This document shows positions 10,212-22,600 of a DNA stretch of 64,000 nt, in pieces; position 1 is the stretch's first letter, and each line of letters begins with the position of its first letter. The stretch is taken from the NCBI RefSeq assembly GCF_025399195.1, contig NW_026252100.1, positions 62,001 to 126,000 on the forward strand, given 5' to 3'. The position numbers and the translations under genes were made by a program. Origin of the DNA: Umbelopsis ramanniana AG. Taxonomy: Eukaryota > Mucoromycota > Umbelopsidomycetes > Umbelopsidales > Umbelopsidaceae. The notes beneath the pieces are model-generated. The model was given only the letters and a program-made list of their open reading frames with translations, was not told the origin of the DNA and made no database searches.

Positions 10212-11847
10212 TTACACTGCTGAGCTGGATGCAGGAGCTTCCAAAGGCTTTCGTGCCAAAAAGGACCATAGATTAACGGTGGTTTTGGTAGGACCCATAG
10301 AATCTACAGCTCGATTAATTTTAGCAGTACATTCTTCAACATCGATGTTCAGCAGAGATGCCAGAAAAGGGGCAATACTCAAATAAAGCATGCGCATGTC
10401 TTCCGCACCGCGAGTACTGATTTTGTTACCCCAGCCTGAAAGCAAATGCATGGTTAGGACCTCATAAAACTCACGTTTGGTACCCTTACAAACCACCATA
10501 CTAACCTATGGGGCTCTCAAGCTTATTCTCATGAATCACTTCGAAACCAGCAGCTTTCATTTTACCCACAATCTTGGGACCAATGTCATAGTCTTGCCCC
10601 TTTGCTGCAAGCAATTTTGTAACTGTAGAGAAAAATCAATTAATAATGGGCATAGTGCTACTTTCTTTCTGTTATCAGAACACTATAGCTTACAGGCTGA
10701 TATGATCTCATTAAGGTCAGTGTTGGAGGTATTCATCTGAAATATAGGAATCATTGGTCAGCGACATCTTGGTACGTGTGCCCATCATATCCCCACTTGC
10801 TGAGTATTCGCTGCGTCTCCTTTTTGCTTCTTGTAGCATCCCTGGACTTACCAAAATACTGGGTTCCAAGCTTTGAAAGTAACCACCAGGCTTCAACTGG
10901 TTGTACATGCTGACGAAAGCATCGTCCCATTCATTTTCACGCAATGCGACGGCAAAATATCTAGTGAGCATGTCAGCAAGGTTGCCTTCTACGTCCATAT
11001 CAACAGTATTAGCTCCATGTGCCAGCACATGCCGTACCTCATCTGAATAAAATCAAAGGTTTTTCCGAAAGGGTTCACTTCCAGGACATTTCCAAGCGAG
11101 AAATGGCAGTTCTTAGGATAAATGCTTTCTGGAAAGGTATCTATTTCTTGGCATGTCAGTGACATTGGATGGGTGCGGAATTGAGATCTTGTGAAACTTG
11201 AACTTACCTGCAATATCTGTTCCGAAGAACTGCACATGGGGATATTCGGTTGCCATATCAAGGATCCAACTGCCTAGAAGGTAGTACATATTGAGTAGGC
11301 TGTGAATCTCCGAATCTACCTTCGCAGTACAGATTGGTGAAAAAAAAGAAGTGCATTACCTGGACCACAGCCAACGTCGTAAACGTCGATGGAGTTATCG
11401 AAGATAGGCTCTAAAATCTGTGGTTGCAGCAAATTGCTGTTGGACCCCATTGCATACGCCATTGACTTACTTGTCAGAGATAATGCACATAGATACTCAA
11501 CGCCAAAAGTAGTTTACACGTACCCAAAGGTTTCTTTTATCAAAAAGTGTTGCTGATGCAGCGAAACAAAAAAATGTTAGCTTCCATGTTGTTAGTATAA
11601 GCAATCGCCAATACTACTATACCTCATGCAAACGATCCTTTTCTTCATCATCCTTAGCGAGCACATAGACGCTCTTCTCTTCGGTGTGGAATTCTCTGCC
11701 TCCAATAATTCGAGATTGAGTGGCCTTTGCGCCGCTGTATGCACTGCCCGGTACGCTGCCGGAGCTTGCGCTCATAGCTTTTGTCGGTTCGGTCTCCCTT
11801 TTCCCCTTTGCAGAGTTGCGCTGTAACGCTGAACGAGCGTTTCCCAT
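10212..11847 (-). CDS. SAM-dependent methyltransferase, tandem copy B (intact)
   Basis: Nine exons (11847-11623, 11552-11524, 11436-11360, 11273-11208, 11146-11038, 10960-10852, 10736-10694, 10622-10506, 10435-10212) join in frame to 332 residues. The class I methyltransferase core is clear: motif I DVYDVGCGPGSWILDMA (glycine-rich SAM loop), an acidic turn after FFGTDIA, FDFIQMR (motif III region) and NQLKPGGYFQSLE. The protein starts MGNARS, a possible N-myristoylation context (Met-Gly), followed by a disordered Ser/Thr stretch. Copies A and C carry or probably carried the same layout. The substrate is unknown; similar fungal proteins are simply called methyltransferase-domain proteins. This is the only copy of the array that can be read through. 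Confidence 0.85.
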
Positions 11848-12646
11848 GATAATAGAGGGGGTTGAGAGAAGGAAAAGAAAAGAAAATTCAAATAGGGTAA
11901 ATCGACAGCAGGGCAAGCAAAGAGCGGAATAAATAATAAAAAAAAAGTGGGTTTTGTGGTAGGGTGCATCAATCGAGTCCCTCCGACCTTGGTGGTGCTA
12001 CCATGTAAGGTCCATTGACCTTCCTGGAGCATGCGTTGATAGTTATTAATGTTCATCCTTGCTCTAGAGTACCCATGCAAAAACACTGATCCTCGGTATA
12101 GGACACGGTCATCATCAATGTGACCGGCTCCGCCAGATGGCTTGAGTATTGGCCTCGCACTTGCCAATGTAAACTTAACTGAGATACAAACAATTCAAAT
12201 GTGGGTTGTACAGACCAACGTCCCATCGAGAATGGAAATAGAAATTGCTGCATGTTGTCAAAGGCTACACAGTAGGACGAGAGTAAGATCAACCTTGTTG
12301 AAGTTGAAAGATCAAAGCAGTCGTCGGCTAACATTTGGTTTTCTGTTTTCATTACTCTTTTTAATGTAGGCCAAGTCGCTAGACCAAGGCAAAGCTATAA
12401 AAAAAGCACTAAGAATTGGGCGGTATTAAAGTGATGGAATGATCATTACATGACTATAAGAAAAAAAGGCGAGAAAGAAGGTTTGGACACGAAAAAGATC
12501 ACAGAGTATAAAAGTGATAAAGAAATTACATGCAAAAGAGAGAATTGGCTCTGAGGAAAAGCGATTAAAAGGGGAAAAGAGTGGGACTAGAGTAGTTGGG
12601 TAGTGTATCACATTATACAGAAAGGAAACTAGGGGGGAAAGATGGA
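11848..12646. other. intergenic region
   Basis: About 800 bp between the methyltransferase start and the 3' end of the zinc-cluster regulator, both on the minus strand. It holds the methyltransferase promoter, with purine-rich blocks at 11868-11890 and 11936-11946, and A/G-rich sequence towards 12640. No gene recognised. Confidence 0.5.
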
Positions 12647-15386
12647 TTACAAACCACAGCGAACCTCATCAACCGCCTGCCACATATCCGCTACCAGATT
12701 ATCTTCGCCTGTATACTTGTTGGGAAGGTCAGGTAGCAATTGGCCATCGATGTGTTCGTCAGGTTGAAATGAGGAAGCTGGGCTCTTGTTGGGCAGCTCG
12801 ACGCCAGGTCCTGCAGGGGAGATTTGCCGGGTAAGGTTTAAATTGGAGAATTGCATGGTATTAATGGAAGAAAGTGAGGGAGACACCGAGGTGGAAGACC
12901 TAGACACCAAAGGTGTGTTGAAAGAGTCAAAACTTTGTCGAACTGAATCGTTGGGAGATTGCAACAGAGATGGTTGAACTTCAACCTTGATGGACGCAGC
13001 TGGGGAAGATGCTGATTCAAAATCGAAAAGGATAGGTTCGCTTTTAGCAACTTGTTCAATATCCATCATATTGGTATGTTCAAAGAGGGAAGCTGTTGAC
13101 ATGTCGTGAATGCTACAATCATCCTCTATAGTAATCGAAGGATCTACGGCACAAATGGTCTGTTCCATAACGAACACCAGTTTTTGAGCCAGTTCAAAGT
13201 CAAACACAAAAGAGTTGCAGGTCTTGGACACCTGAATGGACCGGCGTAAATTATGTCGAGCAAATTGCCTGAACCGCTCATCGGGGTATTTCAAAAGTCG
13301 AAGATACACCGTATTGGCAAAAAGAAACCCTAGAATAGGCACGTTGCAGTCATTGCGATGGTTCACCATAACGTCAAGTGTCTGTGTGATGGCATAGGCA
13401 GCTTCAATACATGTGCATAAACATTGCAGAGCGAATGCTGTCGTCGGGAAGTGGTCCGCCGGGAAGAATGCTTGATAAAGCAGAATCTTGTTGATGTTGT
13501 AATGAACGTGAAGATTAAGAATACAGTAGCTGGATAGCTCGTTCAGATCATTCTCATAATGTTCTTCTACATTATGATATCGATCGGCTATGACACTAGG
13601 GTCACGGGCAAACATCATCGGTTGGGGATTTTGCCAAGACGCAGGGACTTCCTTGTAAAATTCAAACAGTTTGTCCTGCATAGCAAAAAGATCAACTTGG
13701 GGTCCATGTTCTTCACTATTCATTTTCTGCGCAGATACAAGACGGGACATGAGATCATGACGCAGTACTTGCAACTTGAATAGATGATGCCAGGCCATAT
13801 TGACATGCTGAGCAATTGGGTCGGCATTTGATCCCAAGTCCACAGACGGTAAAGGAATTTGCGGATAAAACTGACTGGCTTGCAGAGTATCACTTGAACC
13901 TCCCTGTAGAACGCGATACCAGGTATTATGGTAGTAGAAAGACCAGATTAGCATGGATTCTTCATGGGTCAGCTGCCGGTCAGAGTCATAGAGTCCTAAA
14001 TCTTGAGCCATAGCAAATGCTACCCAGTCGTAAATAGTGTTGGAGCTGGAGTAGCCATTAAGGTGATTACAGTAGGATATAATAAAGGAAGCTTGGATGG
14101 TTTCCAGTTTGGGTTCGTCGAAACATTCGGCTAACAATTCGCGGCTCTTGACGCAAAATGCCGTCGATAAGACTTTACCCATGTTTTGCTGTGGTTCGTC
14201 CTTTGCACGGACGTTCCAAACGTGTAGTTGGAATGCGTTACGAGCTGTCATAGCACACACAGCAAAGGTAAGCATATCCGAAACTTCTTTTTCTGGAAGA
14301 GAGTAACGTTCCAGAAGATCGTTGGCGTCAATGATGGAGAGCCGCAATTGAGAACAGCATGGAGTACGGGCGTACAAGTGAACAAGACTATCAATCAACT
14401 GTTGTGAAATGTCAAGGGCGTAGTCATGAGGTAAAGAAATGTTAGAGTGCGCCCATGAATTCCAAATGGCAAAACCAAGGTCAGAAGCAGTGTGAATGGA
14501 GCTAGTATCATCGAACATTTCAGCTTGGTGTTTGGCTTCTTCTTCTAACGGATCCTTAGGAGTAATGTGCATGGTACGCTTAAATTGATCAACAAGCTTG
14601 GATAAATCATTGAAAGAATTAACACTGCTTTCCATAGACAAGCCACGCCCAGTTGAAGTAATTTTCCAGGCAAAAGGCCGGCGAGGTTGCTTCATCTTCA
14701 TATTGGCTCCCAGGTCTCGAGTTTTTTGAGCAAAATCTTTTGCCATCTTGTCCAACGATTCTTGCCACTGGTCGACCACTTTGTTCATTGTGGTGAGAAC
14801 TTGCGAAACGTGATTTGCTTTTGGAACTGTTTTCGTGTATGTACACTCAAATCCATTTTCCTGGCAGCGCTGACAAGTCGGTTGTGTCAAGTCGCACTGC
14901 TGAAGGTCTTTGAAGCACTTGGAACAAGGATAAACAGAGAAAGAGCTAGCTGACGCTGGCGGCGGCGATGGGCCGCTTGGTAGCGAGTTAGAAGATGCTA
15001 GGCGTTGCAAAGAAATGCCTTTGGAATCTTTAGTCAAAGGGTCTGTCGTCTTAGCGTCTGTCGTCTTCAACCTATCACCAAATTTTTTAAGCCGTTCGCC
15101 TAGGGTCTCAGTTGCCTTTTGAAGCTTTTTGAGAGTTGGAGCAGCTTCAGGATAAGTGCAGTCAATACCTCGGCGCTTGCAACGGGAGCATGCAGGTTTC
15201 TTACGATCACAGGCATGTCTGTATGGAAGAGGTTATTTCATAGAAATAACATTTAATTAGTAAGCCAGCGACATGGCATTGAAATGAACAGAAAAAAAAA
15301 AAAATGTTATGAATGCCATACCGAAATCCTCGACACCGGTAACAGGCGGCTCCTAACTGGGATGAATCCTCACTATCGTCTTCCAT
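12647..15386 (-). CDS. fungal transcription factor with two Zn2Cys6 clusters
   Basis: Two exons, 15386-15322 and 15218-12647, give 878 residues. The first zinc cluster spans the intron: C-x2-C-x6-C-x6-C-x2-C-x6-C, beginning ACYRC and ending RGIDCTYP at residues ~15-43. A short helical linker follows (LKKLQKATETLGERLKKF). A second complete cluster with the same spacing starts CSKCF and ends GFECTY at residues ~119-147. Residues ~300-560 carry the fungal-specific transcription factor middle region (ASFIISYCNHLNGYSS, ESMLIWSFYYHNTWYR). The C-terminus is acidic and Ser/Pro-rich and may activate. Such proteins bind CGG-type sites in the nucleus, often as dimers. The start is fixed by an in-frame stop upstream. 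The target pathway is unknown. Confidence 0.88.
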
Positions 15387-16735
15387 CTGATCACCCAGTG
15401 TCTGCTCAGCTGGATCGTCTGCGTTGGAGGGCGGTTTTGCAATCGTCTTTAAATGAATGGGAAGCAGAAGGCTCTAACTTTGATGAGTTAGAACTCCGTC
15501 ATCATTTGCCTTTTTGTCGATGCCCCGCATCTGATTACAGCCCCAAGCTTTCACCCTGTTACGGCTCTACTCTCCTAACGATGATATTTTGGCAGTGATT
15601 TGGATGTTCTGGCTCCTTATAAAATGTAGAAGCTATTCAAACTTCGTTATAAAAAATGCAAGCATAATGGTGTCGCAAGTTTATTCCACATCCAATGTTC
15701 TATTACCATCTTGGTGCGGCACCCTCATTACACAGTTCCTGCAATAAGCAAGGAAAAACTTTAATGGGTAATCTACAAATAATGGCTTGGCATGCAATGT
15801 GAAGGGAGGGTTGATATATCCATTACAAAAAAAGTGATCCTACTAATTTTTGACAACCTCATCTACTCTGAAGAGCCAACTTCCTATGGTCGTGCCTATC
15901 ATTGTTTGCAAGATTTTCTAGACCGGTAAGGCTGTGTCTATTTGGCCATATGGCTAAGTAACGGACTGAGATGCATAGCCGTCAGATCAGTTCATCCAAA
16001 CATGCTATCAACGGACCAAGTAGCAGAGTGTATGGAAGATAAAGGAAACCGGGATTCCAAAAATGCGAGCGATGCGGCGCTGCATCTTTGTACGGACGAC
16101 GACACCGACAGAAACTGTTACTCAAGCAAAAACGATAGAGCGAAAACAAGGATATTGTGCAAGTACTGGTCAAGATTCTTATCATCCGATGGGGCAAATG
16201 ATATTATTCCTTCTCATTGGTGGCCGAAGAGATGTTTGTGAGTGTTTACTTTGGCCACACAAATAAGTTAAACGTAGTTTGACTACTTGAGATTGCTCGC
16301 TAACATCTGAAGCTACAACCAGGTTTTTCATGCACAACTTTACATTATATCATCCGAGTTTGCAATACCATAGTTCTTGATTTTATGAGTACGTACGCCG
16401 CCGTTACCGCCGCCAACATTATGCTGCAGTCATGGTATCCACATATCCGGGTCAGGCTTAGCTTACATATTCCCGTAGATTTTGTCAGTACTTGGCCAAG
16501 AGATAAAACCAAAATTTGGCAAAGGTATTGCCTCAGGCTCTGCCTAACTTTCGATCTTTTGATGCCTTTGAGCGATTTTTTTTATTTTGGGAATTTCTTC
16601 ACCTGTCGAACCTTTCAATGCGGAGCCAGTTGTTATTGGCTGTAGACTGTGACTTGCTATGTTTTTTGAAAGTTTTCAGTTCAGACTGACACCCAAGCAC
16701 AGTATCTCGACCAAGCAGACTCCAGCACCCTGTTC
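15387..16735. other. long divergent intergenic region
   Basis: About 1.35 kb between the zinc-cluster regulator (minus) and PUS10 (plus), so it holds both promoters. Open frames of up to ~100 codons exist but have no start context, domain or splice logic that I can support. I see no RNA gene or repeat. Confidence 0.5.
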
Positions 16736-18990
16736 ATGACTGAACATATAGACAAAAGAATCAAGCTAGACGATTCCATGGCCCAAGGTTAGCGTCTTTA
16801 ATGGTCTGAATCTTGATTCCTTTTCCATTCTGATTTTTCTATTGCCGTGTTTGTTAGACAATTCAATAGTCTGTGACGACCAAGACCGACTTGTCGGCCT
16901 GACCGACAAACTGCATAACTTTTTGAAAGGTTATCAAAGCCTCAAATGTGATCCATGCAAGGTTGTTTCCATTGTTCGAAATGCGTCCTGCTGCTTTCGA
17001 TGCGCACTGCGAATGCTAGGTTGCCGAGAAAGTGATTTATACGTTTTGACGGAGAAGGTGAGCCCTCAGAGCCATTGCCACGGATCAGAACCGATAATTC
17101 GAATATGAAGTTTTTCTCACTCTGTGCGCCAATTATAGGAATTGATAGAGGCGTTTGTCAGTTTCGATCCCAGTGTCTCGTATGAACCATTGGAAGAGAC
17201 TTGCGCTGCATGCGTCGGCGTCTTACAGCAGGCAGATACCACTCGAGTCATTGACGCGGTGGTTGATCGACTTACCACCGAGGATTACCAGACGAAAAGC
17301 TACACTTTTTACGTCACATTGCCTGTCAGTCTGTTACCGCGCAACCATGCATTAGCCCTCCACGTGTACAATCAATTGAAGGAGCAAGGATTGGATGTCG
17401 AAGCAGCTACAGCGGTGCGGAACGATCAAGTCGACGCCAAGGAGCCAGTTAGAGCTGTTGTTGGTCAGCAGTTAATGAACAAGATGGGAATGCAGCAAAG
17501 TACTGAGGCTGGGCTTAAGATGACTGTGGTCTTCAGTCACCCAGAAACCGTTGGCGATCATGTCTTCCTGACAACCGTCAGTAATCCTGTTGTCAAGTTG
17601 TTGAAGCAGCGTAAGAAGGTACAGAGTGTTCGTGTACGGGATAGTTGGGGCATTAGGTGTATGACCATGCCTGATAGATGTTTCATTCCTATATAGGGTC
17701 AAGTGTTCTTTACCGGAGACTCAAGAAACACCATTATAGAAGGACTCAAGTCTTTAGATGACAAAGAGGCAATGAGGTCAGTAGCAGTATAAATGCGCAA
17801 AGCTTCTTCGTGTGCGGTTACTAATGGTTAAACGCAGTGCCATGCCGGTTCCTCCCAAGCCAGTGGAAACTGCCTTTGAATTGAAAATAGAGTTATTGCA
17901 TGAATCCACTTTGGTTGGCGGTATGTATCTTTTATCCTAAATAGGTGAAGCGTATGCATGTCTTGACCGACATTCACTTTTCGTAGGTCGATACATCAAA
18001 TTGTCAAGAGAGTACAGTCAAACGCCTTGGTCCATTCGGGGACAACGATTAACAGAGTTTTCAGTGTCAGAGAGTATTGGTGAGCCACTCAAAAAATATT
18101 TCAAGTGCGACGATTACAAATTTGTTACGGCTGGACGTGAGGATGCGAATGTACGAATGCTTGGCCACGGTCGACCGTTCTATATGCAAATGGTCAATCC
18201 AAGAATACCAGAAGTACCAGAAGATTTATATTTGAAGATGGAAGAAGAAATCAATCATTCAAGCAACTCTGAGAGCGTGCTTGTTCGGCACTTGGCACGG
18301 ATCCAACCGTAAGCAAATATCTGAGTTGAAACGTTTGAGCTCTGGAGTTTTCCATTGGGAGAAATATCTAATTTTATCCATCTAGGGGAGATGTCAATAT
18401 TATTAAGGAAGGTGAACAGACCAAGCGAAAGACCTACAGGTAAGAACCGATAGTTTTTGGTCCTACCATCGATTCTCACTAAGCGCACTCATGGCTATAG
18501 TGCTTTGGTATGGCTCGCAAAGCCTTTTACCGACGATTTGATCGAGAAACTGAATGCTATTGGTAGTACACAATTTGAAATTTCACAAAGGACACCAATC
18601 CGAGTCCTTCAGCGGTAATGCATGCTCTTCTCCATCTTTCTGTATGTTATCCGATTAAGTGGTTTCGTATTCGTCTAACCCGATCCACCGCCCTATCCAT
18701 TCTACAGCCGCGCGCACATGGTTCGACCAAAACAGATATATCATCTCAGCGTCCAAAAACTGCCTGCCAGGATTCAAGGGTCAGACGAACATCAAGAAGC
18801 CAAAGGCCACTTTGCCCGTTTGATTATGGACACGGAAGCTGGCACGTATATCAAGGAATTCGTCCATGGCGATCTCGGCAGAACAAATCCCAGCTTTGCG
18901 TCGCTTACAGGGGCAGCTGCGGACATTTTAGATTTGGACGTATTGGAAGTTGACCTCGTGTGGCCGCCACATATAAAGACATCTATGTAA
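16736..18990 (+). CDS. PUS10: tRNA pseudouridine synthase Pus10
   Basis: Nine exons (16736-16787, 16858-17057, 17139-17618, 17697-17776, 17838-17920, 17987-18308, 18386-18439, 18501-18614, 18708-18990) give 555 residues. The N-terminal part has the CCFRCALRMLGC cysteines of the Pus10 accessory (THUMP-like) domain, with a further C-x2-C (CAAC). The catalytic half has FVTAGREDANVRMLGHGRPF, containing the conserved catalytic aspartate region (GxEDxxVRMLG), and later EAGTYIKEFVHGDLGRTNPS, a Pus10 hallmark. In archaea and animals Pus10 makes pseudouridine 54 (and 55) in the tRNA T loop. Baker's yeast has no Pus10, so a full-length gene in a fungus is notable. Confidence 0.93.
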
Positions 18991-19431
18991 ATAAGCTCGT
19001 GGCCCTTTACCCTAGTTATTGACATCCGGTTTGCTCGTGGCTTTGTCCTTGACCGTAGCCCTTGAACATCCCCCCACTGTATTTTTCTCTGAACTAAAAA
19101 AAATTAGAAGAGCATTGATGAAGTGACTTTGTGACATATCAAGTGTGACAACCATGCCATTTCAAAGCAAGTGTGGTGGCGTTTCTATTTCAGTAAAGTT
19201 CAATTAAACATCATTGCCAACGGCCGTACAAAATCCCACCGCTTGTTGAATTCTTTATAGCGGCGACGATGGTTAAACACAGCTTTTGCAATCTTCTCGT
19301 GCAACAGTGACAATCTGCTTTTTAAGGCATTTTTTTAAATTCTGGATTGCCGTTAAAGGTTCAATTTTTTTTATTTTCGTTGAAAACATTGTTTCGGTTG
19401 CAGCAATTGCGCTGTTGCTCTTCTTTACGTT
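18991..19431. other. intergenic region between PUS10 and the chitin synthase
   Basis: Tandem plus-strand genes. It contains the 3' flank of PUS10 and the promoter of the chitin synthase, with T-rich tracts at 19321-19380. No other feature seen. Confidence 0.5.
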
Positions 19432-22400
19432 ATGTCCTACAATCCTTTACTGCCATCGGAAGCCCCGTCGAAGAATGTTTCCTTTGTGCCATATAACCAA
19501 CCTCCTCCCGCCAACCCATATCGAAGACCACCTCCCAACGACAATCAGTATACCCCTCCTTCCTATCAAAACCATCCTTTGAACCGTTCGTCCCCGGAGC
19601 ATAATATACCCATCAACCCTTCCCCCCCTCGTGGCCAATCTAAATTCAGTCGAAGCAAGGTATGAAAATATGATGATTACTTGCCGTTCGTGTTCAATGA
19701 CTTACAAAGGCTATACACAGTCCGTTCGTCATGTAAAGCTGACTCAAGGTAACTTGGTCCTTGATTGTCCAGTGCCTGACAAGTTGTTACGAAATGTCAA
19801 GTACTCGACAGGAGAAGAATTTACCCAAATGCGATATACGGCTGTCACTTGTGACCCCAATGACTTTGTAAAGGATAGATATACGCTACGACCCTATTTA
19901 CTGAACAGACAAACCGAACTGTTTATTGTCATGGTAAGCACGGCTTTGCGCAGTAGGCTGCGATAATGAGGCTGAGCTCTCCACTTACTTCCTTTCAGAC
20001 TATGTACAATGAGGATGATCAACTTTTTATGAAGACTATGAACGCTGTGGTCAAGAACATTGCTCATTTGTGCAGCCGAACAAAAAGCAAAATGTGGGGT
20101 CCTGAAGGATGGAAGAAAGTTGTCGTCTGTGTCGTATCGGACGGAAGATTGAAGGTCCATCCACGTGTCCTGAAGGTCCTTGGAGCTATGGGAGTTTATC
20201 AGGTAGGTGGATGCATCCATAGGTTTCGGAAAAAGTGTTCACGCATACTGACGGTTCGTCAATTTGGCTGCGTGTAGGAAGGAATTGGTAAAACAGAAGT
20301 AGCAGGCAAAGGCGTCACAGCTCATTTGTACGAATATACGTCGCAGGTGGTTGTTGACCGAGAGACAGGAAAGCTTGGCGGGTCGGACAAAGGAACTGTA
20401 CCGATTCAGATTCTCTTTTGCTTGAAAGAAAAAAATGCCAAGAAGCTCAACTCTCATCGATGGTTTTTTCGAGCCTTCGCGCCACTTTTGAATCCCAACG
20501 TTTGCATTCTGCTCGATGTCGGAACCCGCCCAAGTGGAACCAGTCTATATCATCTGTGGAAAGGTAAGCATTGCTGTCTGCTGCAAACACCTTCGTTCTC
20601 TTTCTTGCATGTCCTCATTTCCATTTCAATAGCGTTTGATCGATCTAAATATGTCGGAGGAGCTTGCGGCGAGATCTGCGCTGAAGTCGGACCGAATTCT
20701 CGAAACTTGTTAAATCCACTTATTGCCTCACAGAACTTCGAATACAAGATGTCCAACATTCTAGACAAGCCGTTGGAATCAGTGTTTGGCTATATCTCGG
20801 TCTTACCAGGTGCATTTTCTGCATATCGTTACAGGGCCCTCAAGGACACAGCACCAGGCATCGGTCCGCTATCATCTTACTTTAAGGGCGAGGCTCTTCA
20901 TGGAGGTGGCGCGGCTGATGCAGGTATTTTTGAAGCCAACATGTACCTTGCTGAAGATCGTATTCTGTGCTTCGAACTCGTAGCCAAACGTGGTGAACAG
21001 TGGTTGCTAAAGTATGTCAAGGCTGCTAAGGCAGAGACGGATGTTCCGGATAACTTGTCAGAGTTCATTTCTCAACGTCGTCGATGGCTGAATGGATCGT
21101 TCTTTGCATCGTTCTACGCTACCTTTCACTTTTGGCGCATATGGACATCTGGTCAATCCATTTTCCGCAAGTTCTTCCTTATGTTTCTCTTTCTGTACAA
21201 TTTGGTCAACCTGTTTTTCAATTGGTTTGCATTGGTAAGTATTTGTCCATTGATGATTTACAGTCTCCGCTATCTTGGTTCATCATCTAAATGTTATGTC
21301 TTTTTTTCCAGGCCAACTTTTATTTAACGTTTTATTTCTTGACAAAAGCATCCGTCCCCGTCACGATAGAGGAGATGGTGAACGGTGTGTTGACTGAAGT
21401 GAAGCAAGCGTCAACTGTACCGGACCCATTCTTTGGACAAGGAGATATCATCTTCAGTGTTCTTCGAGAGGCATACTTCATGGTCATCATCATCATCGTT
21501 ATATCGGCACTTGGTAACCGACCGCAAGGTTCCAAGTTTATCTATATGACCTGCGTTTTCGTCTTTGCTTTCCTCATGTTGGTCATGCTATACGTCGCTG
21601 TATTCACTATCTATCAAACTGTACCAAAAACTCTGGCTGGTTGGAAAAACGTTGGCACGCTGTTGCACACTTCACCAGCTTTTCGAGACATCATCATTTC
21701 ACTCGGTTCTACCTACATTTTATACTTTTTCTCATCCTTTTTGTACGGCGAACCGTTCCATATGTTCACTTCATTCATTCAATATCTCACACTTCTACCA
21801 TCCTACGTCAATATCCTCATGGTAAGTTTAATCACTTCATACAGACTATAGACTTTGCCAAACTTACTTACACAAATTTGCTTTCGGTTTTTTTTCTAGG
21901 TCTACGCCTTTTGCAACACTCACGATGTTAGGTATGTATCGTATTTGTTTGCAGCTTGCTTTTTGTCCATAGTATCTAACCTGCTGTACAGTTGGGGAAC
22001 AAAAGGTGACAACAAGGCGGAATCACTCGGTACTGCTCAAGTATCCGCGAATAAAGATGGTCATCAGATCGTAAAGGTGGAAGTACCCACGGAAAAAGAA
22101 GACATCAACGACGGATATGACAAATTCTTAAGGGCCTTGGCTGTGCCTGAAGTCAAAGTCAAGGAGCGAAGAGATGCTAAAACAAAACAGGAAGATTACT
22201 ATCGACTGTTTCGTACAAGGCTTGTTCTCTCTTGGATGTTTTCCAATGCTCTCTTGATCGTCGCTATATCATCCTCTGCCTTTACTCAGTATATGGAGAC
22301 TCATAATCCCACCCCCGACCAAGCCTATAACCCATACCTCTCCTTCATTTTCTGGTCTGTAGCTGGGCTGTCGGCTGTCCGCTTCTGTGGAAGTACATTC

Positions 22401-22433
22401 TACCTCATATTCCGATTATTTGATTATATATAG
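19432..22433 (+). CDS. chitin synthase (division I type, short N-terminus)
   Basis: Eight exons (19432-19659, 19721-19933, 19999-20202, 20278-20563, 20633-21234, 21312-21821, 21900-21931, 21992-22433) give 838 residues. A Pro/Asn-rich cytosolic start is followed by [13 protein letters not shown] and the GT2 catalytic core: [30 protein letters not shown] and the product-binding QRRRWLNGS. Six or more hydrophobic segments follow, then SWGTKG, typical of division I enzymes. It has no myosin or cytochrome-b5 domain. It polymerises UDP-GlcNAc into chitin at the plasma membrane. Zygomycete moulds usually carry many chitin synthases, so I give no class number. Exon 7 is only 32 nt but is needed for the frame. 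Confidence 0.95.
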
Positions 22434-22600
22434 ATCTTCAAAAAATAATTAAAAGAAAATAGAGCACATTCAATTACAAACCGTTTTAATGCAGATTTTG
22501 GGAGAGTGTTGTGACGTGAGTTGTACTCCGCCAAACATGCAAATTGAGTCGCCACGTCTGATTTATTTTACCTCACTTGCTCCATTCGAATCAATCCGCC

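Noticed and set aside
15942..16645. Several plus-strand frames of 70-100 codons between the zinc-cluster gene and PUS10
   Set aside because: They overlap each other in different frames and show no protein-like features.
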